A stretch of DNA of 31,929 bases from Gammaproteobacteria bacterium UBA7803. GTDB lineage: Bacteria; Pseudomonadota; Gammaproteobacteria; Pseudomonadales; Azotimanducaceae. This document shows, one piece after another, positions 23,567 to 31,170 of the stretch. Position 1 is the stretch's first letter. Each line of letters opens with the position of its first letter. Both the position numbers and the translations under genes were made by a program. The stretch is from positions 1 through 31,929 of the forward strand of contig DLCH01000051.1 of NCBI GenBank assembly GCA_002480525.1. The letters are read 5' to 3'. The notes below the pieces were generated by a model that was given only the letters and a program-made list of their open reading frames with translations, searched no databases and was not told the origin of the DNA.

Positions 23567-24868
23567 TCACTGGGACTTGAGCTGAATGGCAGGCGTGATG
23601 CGGCAGGCGCGCCAGGCGGGCAGCAGCCCGGCCAGCACGCCGGCGGCGAGCGCCAGGCCGAAGGTGGTGGCGAGCATCACCGGATCGAGGGACGCCAGAT
23701 CGGCGTAGCTGGCCGGCTGCTGGCGCACGGCCCACAGTCCGAGCCAGGCGAGGCCGAGACCGAGCACGCCGCCGGCGAGCCCCACCACCGTGGCCTCCAC
23801 CAGGAACTGCACGAGGATGTCCCGGCGCGAGGCGCCGAGGGCGCGCCGCACGCCGATCTCGCCGGAGCGTCGCAGGAACTTGGCGAGCAGCAGGCCCACC
23901 GTGTTGATCAGGCAGACCAGCAGGAACGCGAAGGCGAGCCAGGTCTGCAGGCGCACGTCGCTCGGCACCACCTGCTTGAACTCGAGCCAGGTCATGAGAT
24001 CCCGCAGCCGCACGTTGGTGGGCCGCTCGAACCGGCCGGCCGCGCTCTGCTGCTCGTAGTAATTCACCAGATAGGCCCGGTAGTCGGCGGCGTCGGCCGG
24101 CGAGGCGAGCTCCACCCAGTACTGCATCCAGGTGCAGGGCGCGCCGGACTCGGTCTGATCGCCCTGGTAGCGCTCCCAGCAGCTCATGTTGCCGCTGAAC
24201 GACATGCTCAGCTCCCGGGAGGTGGAGAACGGCAGGAACACCTCCTCCACCTCGCCGTACTGGGTGCCGGTCAGATCGTAGAAGCGCGGCGCCGGCCGCC
24301 ATTCGTCGAGCACGCCGACGATGCGGAACGTGGTCTGATTGAGCCGGATGCTGCCGCCGGTGCTGTCGGCGCCGTCGAACAGCCGGTCGTTGAGCGCTGC
24401 CGAGATCACCGCCACCCGGGCGCGGTCACCGTCCTCGGCGTCGCCCCAGGCGCTGCCGTAGCGCAGCGGCACGTCGAACATCTCGAACAGGTCCTTCGAC
24501 GTGTACCGGGCGCGCAGGTAGAAGGGCCTCAGGTCCTCCCGGTCCGGCTCGATGGCGACGCTGCCGCCAGCCATGAGCGCCTGCCGCACGCCACGGCCGT
24601 CCCGCAGTAGCGTTTCGGCGTCGAGCCGCGTCACCTGCTCCGGCGGCTCGACGCCGGGCGTATAGCCGTTCATGTCCTGGGGGTCCATCTGCACGAAGAA
24701 CAGCCGGTCGCTCTTGCCGGGCACGGGATCGCCGGAGAGCACGTAGAACACCGTCAGCGTGGTCATGCTGGCGCCGATGCCGAGCGCGATGGCGACCACC
24801 ATGAGCGCGGTCAGCGCCTTGTTGCGGCGCAGGCTGCGCAGCGCGAGATCGAGGTAATAGCCGAGCAT
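23567..24868 (-). CDS. ABC transporter permease, MacB/FtsX type (first of pair)
   Basis: A 433-residue permease of the same topology as its neighbour. The N-terminal helix is ALTALMVVAIALGIGASMTTLTVFYV, a periplasmic domain contains cysteines in SGNMSCWERYQGD and GAPCTWMQ that could form a disulfide, and three C-terminal helices follow, with KFLRRSGEIGVRRALGASRRDILVQFLVEA as coupling loop. LLPAWRACRITPAIQLKSQ is the usual permease ending. It starts ten bases after the ATPase gene. Together with that ATPase, the second permease and the adaptor it makes a MacAB-like exporter in which the ATPase and permease are separate chains. No TolC-like outer-membrane channel is encoded nearby. Confidence 0.93.
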   Translation of the reverse strand: MLGYYLDLALRSLRRNKALTALMVVAIALGIGASMTTLTVFYVLSGDPVPGKSDRLFFVQMDPQDMNGYTPGVEPPEQVTRLDAETLLRDGRGVRQALMAGGSVAIEPDREDLRPFYLRARYTSKDLFEMFDVPLRYGSAWGDAEDGDRARVAVISAALNDRLFDGADSTGGSIRLNQTTFRIVGVLDEWRPAPRFYDLTGTQYGEVEEVFLPFSTSRELSMSFSGNMSCWERYQGDQTESGAPCTWMQYWVELASPADAADYRAYLVNYYEQQSAAGRFERPTNVRLRDLMTWLEFKQVVPSDVRLQTWLAFAFLLVCLINTVGLLLAKFLRRSGEIGVRRALGASRRDILVQFLVEATVVGLAGGVLGLGLAWLGLWAVRQQPASYADLASLDPVMLATTFGLALAAGVLAGLLPAWRACRITPAIQLKSQ

Positions 24869-24877
24869 GATTCCCCC

Positions 24878-25591
24878 TCAGGCCTCCCGGGCCGCCACCA
24901 GCGGTCGGGCGGCCGCCTCGGCGAGGTCCAGGTCGCTGACCTGGCCGTCGATGATGTAGATGTTGCGCTGGGCGCGGGCCGCCAGCTCCAGGTCGTGGGT
25001 GACCATCACGATGGTCGACCCCTGGGCGTTGAGCGCTTCCAGCAGCTCCATGACGTCGCGGGCCATCTGGGAGTCCAGGTTGCCGGTGGGCTCGTCCGCC
25101 AGCAGCAGCCGGGGCTCGCCGGCCAGCGCCCGGGCGATCGCCGCCCGCTGCTGCTGGCCGCCGGACAGCTCCGAGGGATAGTGCTTCATGCGCGAGGCCA
25201 GCCCCACCCGCTCCAGCGCCGTCTCGATGCGCCGGCGCCGCTCCGCCGCCGGCATGCGCCGGTAGCGCAGCGGCACGTCGACGTTGTCGAACAGGTTGAG
25301 GTCGGGAATCAGGTTGAAGCCCTGGAAGATGAAACCCACCTTCTCGTTGCGCAGCCGCGACCGGGCGGCATCGTCCAGGGACCGGACCTCGACGCCGTCC
25401 AGCCGGTAGCTGCCGTCGGTGAAGTCCTCGAGCAGCCCGGCGATGTTCAGGAAGGTCGTCTTGCCGGAGCCGGAAGGACCGGTTACCGCGACGAACTCGC
25501 CTTCGTCCACCGCGATGTCGAAATGGCGCAGCGCGTGGGTTTCCACCAGCTCGGTGCGGTAGACCTTGGATACGTCCTGCATGTGCAGCAT
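24878..25591 (-). CDS. ABC transporter ATP-binding protein, MacB/LolD type
   Basis: This 237-residue ATPase has Walker A GPSGSGKT (38-45), a Q-loop Gln90 in FIFQGFNLIPDLNLFDNVDVPL, signature LSGGQ (142-146), Walker B LLLADEPTG (to 170) and the switch His in MVTHDLE. The NLIP...NV segment and NLDS D-loop are characteristic of the LolD/MacB/FtsE class that works with FtsX-type permeases. It powers the adjacent two permeases. The start at 25591 has a CGGAG site. The gene follows the adaptor after 57 bp, the widest gap among the transporter genes. Confidence 0.95.
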   Translation of the reverse strand: MLHMQDVSKVYRTELVETHALRHFDIAVDEGEFVAVTGPSGSGKTTFLNIAGLLEDFTDGSYRLDGVEVRSLDDAARSRLRNEKVGFIFQGFNLIPDLNLFDNVDVPLRYRRMPAAERRRRIETALERVGLASRMKHYPSELSGGQQQRAAIARALAGEPRLLLADEPTGNLDSQMARDVMELLEALNAQGSTIVMVTHDLELAARAQRNIYIIDGQVSDLDLAEAAARPLVAAREA

Positions 25592-25648
25592 GGGTCGGAC
25601 TCCGTCGTGTGACTTGTTTTGGCTGATCGTCTGGTTGGTGTATCGGAT

Positions 25649-26929
25649 TCAGAGACCGGACAGTCGCACCCGCCCGGCATCCCCCAGCGCCTCGACGCCG
25701 GATACCACGATCCGGTCGCCGACCTCGGCGCCGTCGATGATCTCCACCGCGTCCAGGCTGGCGACCCCCGTGGCGAGCGGCACCCGCTCGGCGATGCCGT
25801 CCCGCACGCGGTAGGCGAACCGGCCCTGGCCGGCCTCCAGGAAGGGCCCCCGCTCCACCAGCAGCGCGTCGGCCTTCTCGTCGAGCACGATGCGCGCCGT
25901 GACACGCTGGTTCTGGCGCAGCCCCGCCGGCGGCTCGCCGTCGAACCGCAGCCGCCCGACCACACGACCGTTCACCACCTGGGGCGAGACGGACCGGACC
26001 GTGCCGGGGACGTCGGTGCCGGCCACCCGGATGTCCGCCGGCATGCCGATGCCGAGATCCCGGGCGAAGCTCTCCGGCACGTCGATCTCCACCTCGAAGG
26101 CGGTAAGGTCCACCACCTGCAGCAGCGGCGCGTTGGCGGCGACGTTGGCGCGCTGCTCGACGTGAACCTGGCCGACCTGGCCGTCCACCGGCGAGCGCAC
26201 CACCAGCTCCGCCACCTGGCGCTGCAGCTCGGCCACCACGGCCTGCTGCCGGGCCGCCCGGCGCCGCACGGTGTCGAGGTCGAAGCCGAGGCCCTCGCCG
26301 CGCAGCTCCGCGTCGCGCCGGGCGTGGTCCAGGGCGATCTCCGCCTTCACCAGCGCGTCTTTGGCGCGCAGCAGGTCGAGTTCCGACACCACGCCGAGGT
26401 CGAAACCCTGCTGGAGCCGTTCCAGCTCCCGGGCCGCGGTCTGGCGGTCGATCTCGGCCTGGTCGGCCTGCATCCGGGCTTCGGCCCGGCCCTGGCGGAC
26501 GTCGAGCTCGGCCCGGCCGGCTTCGATCTCCAGGGCGTCCAGGGTCGCCTGCTCCTGGGCCAGCCGGCTCTCCAGCTCGGGGCTCGTGAGCCTGGCCAGC
26601 ACCTCGCCGCGCGCGACGGCGTCGCCCGCCACCACGGCCAGATCCACCGTGCCGGCCGCGACCGCATAGAGCGTCGGGCTGTCGGCTGCGGTGACGCGGC
26701 CGTCGGCGGCGATGTCACGGACCAGGTCGCCCCGGTACACCGTGGCGATCCGCAGCCGCTCGGCGGCCACCGAGCGATCGGCGGCCATCCAGTCCCGGGC
26801 GGCGTAGGCGGACAGGGCCAGCAGGACCACGGCGCCGGCCGCCGGCAGCCACCACCGCGCCGGCAGGCGCGGCAGCCGGCGCGGCGGCGTCGACAGCGGG
26901 CGGTCCTGGGCGCTGGTGTCTCTGATCAT
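25649..26929 (-). CDS. Efflux periplasmic adaptor subunit (HlyD/MacA-like)
   Basis: This 426-residue membrane-fusion protein starts MIRDTSAQDRP, with a Pro/Arg-rich cytoplasmic part and one transmembrane helix (about 27-43). A barrel/lipoyl half-motif follows (AAGTVDLAVVAGDAVARGEVLARL), then a long Gln/Glu/Arg-rich coiled-coil hairpin (about 120-215). The second lipoyl half is VRSPVDGQVGQVHVEQRANVAANAPLLQV, and beta-barrel and membrane-proximal domains end the chain. It should bridge the inner-membrane ABC pump and an outer-membrane channel. An earlier TTG at 26989 with an AGGA motif is rejected because it would lie upstream of the predicted sigma-54 start near 26955. It is the first gene of the six-gene operon ending in the two-component pair. 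Confidence 0.93.
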   Translation of the reverse strand: MIRDTSAQDRPLSTPPRRLPRLPARWWLPAAGAVVLLALSAYAARDWMAADRSVAAERLRIATVYRGDLVRDIAADGRVTAADSPTLYAVAAGTVDLAVVAGDAVARGEVLARLTSPELESRLAQEQATLDALEIEAGRAELDVRQGRAEARMQADQAEIDRQTAARELERLQQGFDLGVVSELDLLRAKDALVKAEIALDHARRDAELRGEGLGFDLDTVRRRAARQQAVVAELQRQVAELVVRSPVDGQVGQVHVEQRANVAANAPLLQVVDLTAFEVEIDVPESFARDLGIGMPADIRVAGTDVPGTVRSVSPQVVNGRVVGRLRFDGEPPAGLRQNQRVTARIVLDEKADALLVERGPFLEAGQGRFAYRVRDGIAERVPLATGVASLDAVEIIDGAEVGDRIVVSGVEALGDAGRVRLSGL

Positions 26930-26965
26930 CGGTGCGGCTGTTTGCTGAGGGTTCGCGGCTGACTT

Positions 26966-26982
26966 TGCACGGCACGTGCCAA
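26966..26982 (-). promoter_or_regulatory. Sigma-54 (RpoN) promoter of the efflux/two-component operon
   Basis: The minus strand reads TTGGCACG (26982-26975), four bases, then GTGCA (26970-26966). The consensus is TTGGCACG-N4-TTGCA, so only one position differs; the invariant GG and GC are correctly spaced. The predicted start is near 26955, giving a 26-base leader to the adaptor ATG at 26929. The operon encodes its own sigma-54 activator. Confidence 0.85.
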
Positions 26983-27018
26983 ACCCCAACCGATTGTTTC
27001 CTATGATTTTTTTTCAAC

Positions 27019-27070
27019 GCGGACGGCAGCGGAGCGTCCGCCGGTGTCCGCCCCTGTCCGGCCGGACACC
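27019..27070. promoter_or_regulatory. Candidate enhancer (UAS): phased GTCCG half-sites and palindromes
   Basis: Five copies of GTCCG or its complement lie in 48 bp: CGGAC 27020-27024, GTCCG at 27036, 27046 and 27056 (exactly 10 bp apart), and CGGAC 27063-27067. They build the perfect palindrome TGTCCGGCCGGACA (27055-27068) and an inverted repeat GCGGACG/CGTCCGC (27019-27041). They sit about 65-115 bp upstream of the sigma-54 start, the usual enhancer distance. An A/T-rich tract (eight T at 27007-27014) lies between and may bend the DNA. Confidence 0.65.
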
Positions 27071-27078
27071 GGCCGGGA

Positions 27079-27894
27079 TCAGCTGCCCGTGGAGGTGTAG
27101 TGGCGGATGCCGAGGCGCCAGAACCCCAGCGCCGCGGCGAAGAACAGGAACCCGGAAGCCGGCGCCATCACCTGAAAGGCGCGGCCGCTGCCGAGCGGGT
27201 CGTCGATGCCGAAAATGGCGACGGCGGGAAAATAGGTGACGCAGCCGAGCGGCACCACGTAGGTGAAGAACCGCCGGAACCAGGGCCGGTAGATGGCCAG
27301 CGGATACTGGGCCGTCTCCGTGCCGCCGTAGGTGAGCGTGTTCATGATCTCCAGCGACTCGGTGGTCCAGAACGACAGCGCCGCCTGGGCGATGAACAGG
27401 CCGTAGAAGAACACCGCGGCGCCGACGAAGGCGAACGCCAGCAGGGCGACCTTCCAGAGCTGCCAGTCGATGGGCAGCATCCAGATCGCCCAGGCGAGCA
27501 CCGCGGCGCCCTGGAGGAAGCGCCCCACCCGCTGGAGCTGGAACTCGTGGCCGGCGAGCTGCAGCACCGTGCTGCGGGGCCGCAGCAGCACCCGGTCGAA
27601 CGTGCCCGTCTTGACGAATTCCTTGCCGAACACGTCGAAGCCCCGGGCCAGCGCCTCGGCCACGGCGAAGGCGGCATTCACCAGCCCGTACAGGAACGCG
27701 ACCTCCGCGAGGCGCCAGGCGCCCAGCGAGCCGAACCGGTCGAACAGCGCCCAGATGCCGATCACCTCGACACCGGAGGTGACCATGTTGCCGAACGCCA
27801 TCAGCAGGAACGACCAGCGATACTGGAGCTGGGCGCGAACGGACTGGCCCACCAGGCGCCCGTACAGTCCCAGGCCGCCGACGCCCTCAGCCAC
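27079..27894 (-). CDS. ABC-2 type transporter permease (COG3694-like)
   Basis: A 271-residue integral membrane protein with six predicted helices. An amphipathic N-terminus (GLYGRLVGQSVRAQLQYRWSF) precedes the first helix, the middle contains GKEFVKTGTFDRVLLRPRSTVLQ, the characteristic cytoplasmic loop of this ABC-2 group, and GGTETAQYPLAIY and FTYVVPLGCVTYFPA follow. It resembles one half of the uncharacterised COG4586/4587/3694 exporter. Its start overlaps the second permease's end by 8 bp. It ends about 150 bp before the adaptor gene of the next operon, and no terminator with a U-tract is seen, so read-through into that operon is possible. Confidence 0.92.
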   Translation of the reverse strand: MAEGVGGLGLYGRLVGQSVRAQLQYRWSFLLMAFGNMVTSGVEVIGIWALFDRFGSLGAWRLAEVAFLYGLVNAAFAVAEALARGFDVFGKEFVKTGTFDRVLLRPRSTVLQLAGHEFQLQRVGRFLQGAAVLAWAIWMLPIDWQLWKVALLAFAFVGAAVFFYGLFIAQAALSFWTTESLEIMNTLTYGGTETAQYPLAIYRPWFRRFFTYVVPLGCVTYFPAVAIFGIDDPLGSGRAFQVMAPASGFLFFAAALGFWRLGIRHYTSTGS

Positions 27895-28702
27895 CCTGCA
27901 CCACCACGCGCCGGCCCGCCCGGTTGAGCAGCCACAGGCCGAAGGCGACGATCATCGCGCACCAGCCGATCTGCAGCGCGATCTCCAGCAGCGCATCGCC
28001 GGCGTCGATGTGGCCGCTGTAGATGCGGAACGGCACGTCCGCGAGCCCCTTGAACGGCTGCCAGAACAGCAGCGGCTGCAGCCAGTCCGGAAACAGCGGC
28101 AGCGGCACCACCAGCCCGGAGAACAGCGGCACGATGCCGGGCATCAGCCGGTTGAAGCCCTCGCCCGAGATGGTCCACATGAGGGCGATGTGCAGCACCA
28201 TGGTGACGGCCGTGCTGAGCACCAGGGTCGCCGCCAGCGACAGCGCGAACAGCCCCGCGGCCGCGCCGTCCGCGGGCAGCGGCAGCGCCCAGTCGCCGAG
28301 CCCGATCAGCGGCAGGCCCAGGTAGGCGAACAGCACCATGGGCACCATGCGCAGCAGGGTCGGCGCCGCCCGGAACGCGAAGGTCCGGGCGAACCAGAAG
28401 GCGTAGAGATTCAAGGGACGCAGCAGCTCGTAGGCCACGGCGCCGGAGCGCACGTGGCCGGCGATCTCCGGGTCCACGTTCCAGGGCAGCAGCGCCAGCA
28501 GCGCCTGGCCGAGCCAGATGTAGACCAGCACCTGGGACAGGCTCATGGGCTGCTCGACGCTGGTGGAAGCGAAGAACGCGACGAACACCATGACCTTGAT
28601 CAGTCCCCAGAAAAGCTGGGTGGCGAACCCGGCGAACGCCGCGGCCCGGTACTGCAGCAGCATCTGAAACCGCGCGGCGACAATGGCCAGGTAGGGCTTC
28701 AC
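27887..28702 (-). CDS. ABC-2 type transporter permease (COG4587-like)
   Basis: The 271-residue partner permease, with six helices. It starts MKPYLAIVAARFQMLLQYRAAAFAGF, contains the family loop GHVRSGAVAYELLRPLNLYAFWFAR and a later WQPFKGLADVPFRIYSGHI segment. The shared LRP-N/S loop with the other permease suggests the two evolved by duplication and form a heterodimer. Its ATG overlaps the ATPase stop (28699-28702, ATGA) and its stop overlaps the next permease, so the trio is translationally coupled. The exported substrate is unknown. Confidence 0.92.
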   Translation of the reverse strand: MKPYLAIVAARFQMLLQYRAAAFAGFATQLFWGLIKVMVFVAFFASTSVEQPMSLSQVLVYIWLGQALLALLPWNVDPEIAGHVRSGAVAYELLRPLNLYAFWFARTFAFRAAPTLLRMVPMVLFAYLGLPLIGLGDWALPLPADGAAAGLFALSLAATLVLSTAVTMVLHIALMWTISGEGFNRLMPGIVPLFSGLVVPLPLFPDWLQPLLFWQPFKGLADVPFRIYSGHIDAGDALLEIALQIGWCAMIVAFGLWLLNRAGRRVVVQGG

Positions 28703-29688
28703 CGGCGTTCGGCGGCCCGGGGCGCGCGCCCCTGGGCCCGGTACAGGTCGGCGACGATCTCCTCGATGGGCGGATGCTCCACCACCAGGTCGCGCACACG
28801 ATAGCGGCGCGACACGTCGGCGACGAACTCGCCCACCTGGCCGGCCACCCGGAACTCGACGCGGGCACCGTCGCGGCGGTGGGCGAGCGCCGCGTGGCCG
28901 TCGAGCAGCGCCGGCTCCGCCTCGAAATCCACCACCACGCGCCGCTCGTCACGGCGCAGGTCGTTGACGGTGCCGTCCATCAGCAGGGTGCCGTGGTTGA
29001 TCAGCATCAGCCGTGTGCACAGGGCCTCGATGTCGTCCATGTCGTGGGTGGTGAGCAGCACGGTGGTGCCCCGCTCCCGGTTCTGCATCTTCACGAAGTC
29101 GCGCATAGCGAGCTTGGCGGTGGCGTCCAGGCCGATCGTGGGCTCGTCGAGAAACAGCAGGTCGGGCTGGTGCAGCAGGGAGGCCGCCAGATCGCAGCGC
29201 ATGCGCTGGCCGAGGCTGAGCTGGCGCACCGGCGTGTCGAGCAGCGGCTCGAGGTCCAGCAGCGCCACCAGCTCGTCCCGGGTGCGCCGGTAGTCCGCGG
29301 CGCCGACCCGGTACATGTCGCGCAGCAGCTCGAAGGATTCGACGACGGGCAGGTCCCACCAGAGCTGGGTGCGCTGGCCGAACACCACGCCGATGCGGCC
29401 GACGTGGGCGACCCGGTCCTTCCAGGGAACCCGGCCGTCGATCTCGCAGCGGCCGCCGCTGGGCGTGAGGATGCCCGAGAGGATCTTGATGGTGGTGGAC
29501 TTGCCGGCGCCGTTCGGGCCGATGTAGCCCACCAGCTCGCCGGCGTCGATGGTGAAGCTGACCCCGTGCAGGGCCGTCACCTCGCGGTAGCGCCGCCGCA
29601 CCAGGGAAGAGAACGCGCCCAGCAGCCCCGGCCGGCGCTCCGCGATGCGGAACCGCTTCTCCAGGTTGTCCACCACGATCTGGGGCAT
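28699..29688 (-). CDS. ABC transporter ATP-binding protein (COG4586-like, NatA-related)
   Basis: A 329-residue ATPase longer than a bare nucleotide-binding domain. Walker A is GPNGAGKST with Lys63, signature QLSLGQRMR (156-164), Walker B LLFLDEPTIGLD with Asp181-Glu182, and the switch is TTHDMDDIEAL. The insert GVVFGQRTQLWWDLPVVESFELLRDMY is diagnostic of the COG4586 group that partners two ABC-2 permeases. A C-terminal extension (about 240-329) probably is a regulatory or dimerisation domain. The ATG at 29688 lacks a strong ribosome site. It drives export through the two downstream permeases. Confidence 0.93.
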   Translation of the reverse strand: MPQIVVDNLEKRFRIAERRPGLLGAFSSLVRRRYREVTALHGVSFTIDAGELVGYIGPNGAGKSTTIKILSGILTPSGGRCEIDGRVPWKDRVAHVGRIGVVFGQRTQLWWDLPVVESFELLRDMYRVGAADYRRTRDELVALLDLEPLLDTPVRQLSLGQRMRCDLAASLLHQPDLLFLDEPTIGLDATAKLAMRDFVKMQNRERGTTVLLTTHDMDDIEALCTRLMLINHGTLLMDGTVNDLRRDERRVVVDFEAEPALLDGHAALAHRRDGARVEFRVAGQVGEFVADVSRRYRVRDLVVEHPPIEEIVADLYRAQGRAPRAAERR

Positions 29689-29741
29689 GGGCAGCGACCG
29701 GCCGGCTGGAAGAGCCCGGTCTCCTGACGGGGGAGCGCGGC

Positions 29742-29747
29742 ATTTTA
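29742..29747 (-). promoter_or_regulatory. Candidate -10 box for the ABC-2 operon
   Basis: TAAAAT on the minus strand (5/6 to consensus) lies 53 bp upstream of the ATPase start. TAGAAT at 29771-29766 could serve as a weak -35 at 18-bp spacing. Confidence 0.3.
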
Positions 29748-29823
29748 GGGTCGCCGGCCGGCAGGATTCTAGTGTCGCCGGCAAATGGGTTACAGTCCCG
29801 GGGATGGGAGAGGACCAGCAGAC

Positions 29824-31170
29824 ATGCCGCCGTTCGGCGCCCGGGATCTGATCCGGAACCGCGACACCGCGTTCCGCTACACGGCGGTGGCCGGCCTGCA
29901 GATGGGCCAGGTGCTGCCGGCGTCGTTCATCAGCCTGTTCCTGCCGGTGATCTTCCGCGAGCAGGGGCTGGCGCTGGACATGTACTGGGTGTTCGCGCTG
30001 CCGGCGATACCGACCTGGCTGCGACCGCTGTGGGCGCCGCTGGTCGACCGGGTCGGCAGCCCGGTGCTGGGGATGCGGCGCTCCTGGTTCATTCCCTGCA
30101 CGATCTTCGGCGCGCTGGCCTACTTCAGCCTGTCGGCCTTCAGCCCCACCCTCGACAACCTCACCCTGATCATCACCCTGCTGGTGGTGAAGTCCACCAT
30201 CATGACCACCCAGGACATCGCCATCGACGGATACATGGTGGAGAACATCGCCAACCACGAGCGCTCGGTGGGCGCCGCGGTGCTCGACATCGGCCGCAAC
30301 GTGTCGCGCTTCGTGTCCATGGTCGGCATTCCGCTCATCTACATCGAGTGGGGCTGGACGGCTGCGGTGCTCACCGCGTCCACGCTGCTGGTGCTGTTCT
30401 CCCTGCCGGGCATTCTGCGCCCGGAGCCGCCGCGGCCGGCGGCCTTCCAGCGCCAGCGGCCGAGCCTGCTGCGGCTGCTGCGGCGGGAGGACAGCCGCTA
30501 CGTCTATCCGATGTGCTTCGTCATCGCCCTCACCGGCGGCATGATTCCGACCCTGTACCCGACCTATCTGTCCGACCTCGGCTTCTCCATTCAGGAGCTG
30601 GCCTTCGTGCTGGGCCCGGCCAGCCTGATCGGCACGCTGATCGGCGCCACGGCGACGAGCTGGTGCCTGCGCCGCATCGGCTACAAGAGCACCATGCTGA
30701 TCGCCGCCGCCGGCGTGCTCATGGCGGTGATTCCCATCGTCTGGATGGGTTCGCTGCACCAGCCCACCTTCGCCATCGTGTTCCTGGTCACGCTGAACGG
30801 CCTGGCGCTGCCGTCGTTTCTCGACGTCACTTTTCAGGCGGCCAGGCTGAAGTGGGCGTCGAAGACCCAGGCCGCCACGGACTACACCACCCAGATCGTC
30901 ACCATGATGGCCGGCGTGAGTCTGTCCACGGCCGTCGGCGGGCTGCTCGCGGAGCACCTGGGCTGGTTCTATTACTTCCTGCTGGCCGGCACACTCATCA
31001 GCGCCACCTGCTTTCTGCTCTACGCCGTCTACGATCGCATCGAAGACCTCGTGGACGCCCGCGAATCCCGGGAGCACAGCGCCGAGGGCTGGCTGACCGA
31101 CCCGCTTCCGTCACCTCATTCAACATCACCAACCGAAGGAGAAAACCCCTATGGCACTCGTCGACTATGA
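29824..31170 (+). CDS. MFS transporter, AmpG/acetyl-CoA-transporter-like
   Basis: A 448-residue permease with about twelve helices. Diagnostic segments are the loop after helix 2, AIPTWLRPLWAPLVDRVGSPVLGMRRSW, and helix 4/5 TTQDIAIDGYMVENIANHERSVGAAV, both typical of the AmpG/PAT branch of the major facilitator superfamily, which includes muropeptide importers and acetyl-CoA transporters. The second half starts after a cytoplasmic loop with RRED. The ATG at 29824 has GGAGAGGA nine bases upstream; a longer reading from 29785 has none. Its last 20 bases overlap the following crotonase gene. The coupling with a crotonase points to an organic acid or CoA-linked substrate more than to muropeptides, but this is speculative. 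Confidence 0.9.
   Translation: MPPFGARDLIRNRDTAFRYTAVAGLQMGQVLPASFISLFLPVIFREQGLALDMYWVFALPAIPTWLRPLWAPLVDRVGSPVLGMRRSWFIPCTIFGALAYFSLSAFSPTLDNLTLIITLLVVKSTIMTTQDIAIDGYMVENIANHERSVGAAVLDIGRNVSRFVSMVGIPLIYIEWGWTAAVLTASTLLVLFSLPGILRPEPPRPAAFQRQRPSLLRLLRREDSRYVYPMCFVIALTGGMIPTLYPTYLSDLGFSIQELAFVLGPASLIGTLIGATATSWCLRRIGYKSTMLIAAAGVLMAVIPIVWMGSLHQPTFAIVFLVTLNGLALPSFLDVTFQAARLKWASKTQAATDYTTQIVTMMAGVSLSTAVGGLLAEHLGWFYYFLLAGTLISATCFLLYAVYDRIEDLVDARESREHSAEGWLTDPLPSPHSTSPTEGENPYGTRRL

Noticed and set aside
27001..27041. Hairpin plus homopolymer as an intrinsic terminator
   Set aside because: In the minus-strand RNA the tract is A-rich, not U-rich, and in the plus direction the T run comes before the hairpin. 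An enhancer role fits better.
28699..31077. A 792-codon reading of the ABC-2 ATPase with a long N-terminal extension
   Set aside because: The extension is antisense to the MFS gene and unlike any ATPase; the ATPase domain starts at the ATG at 29688.
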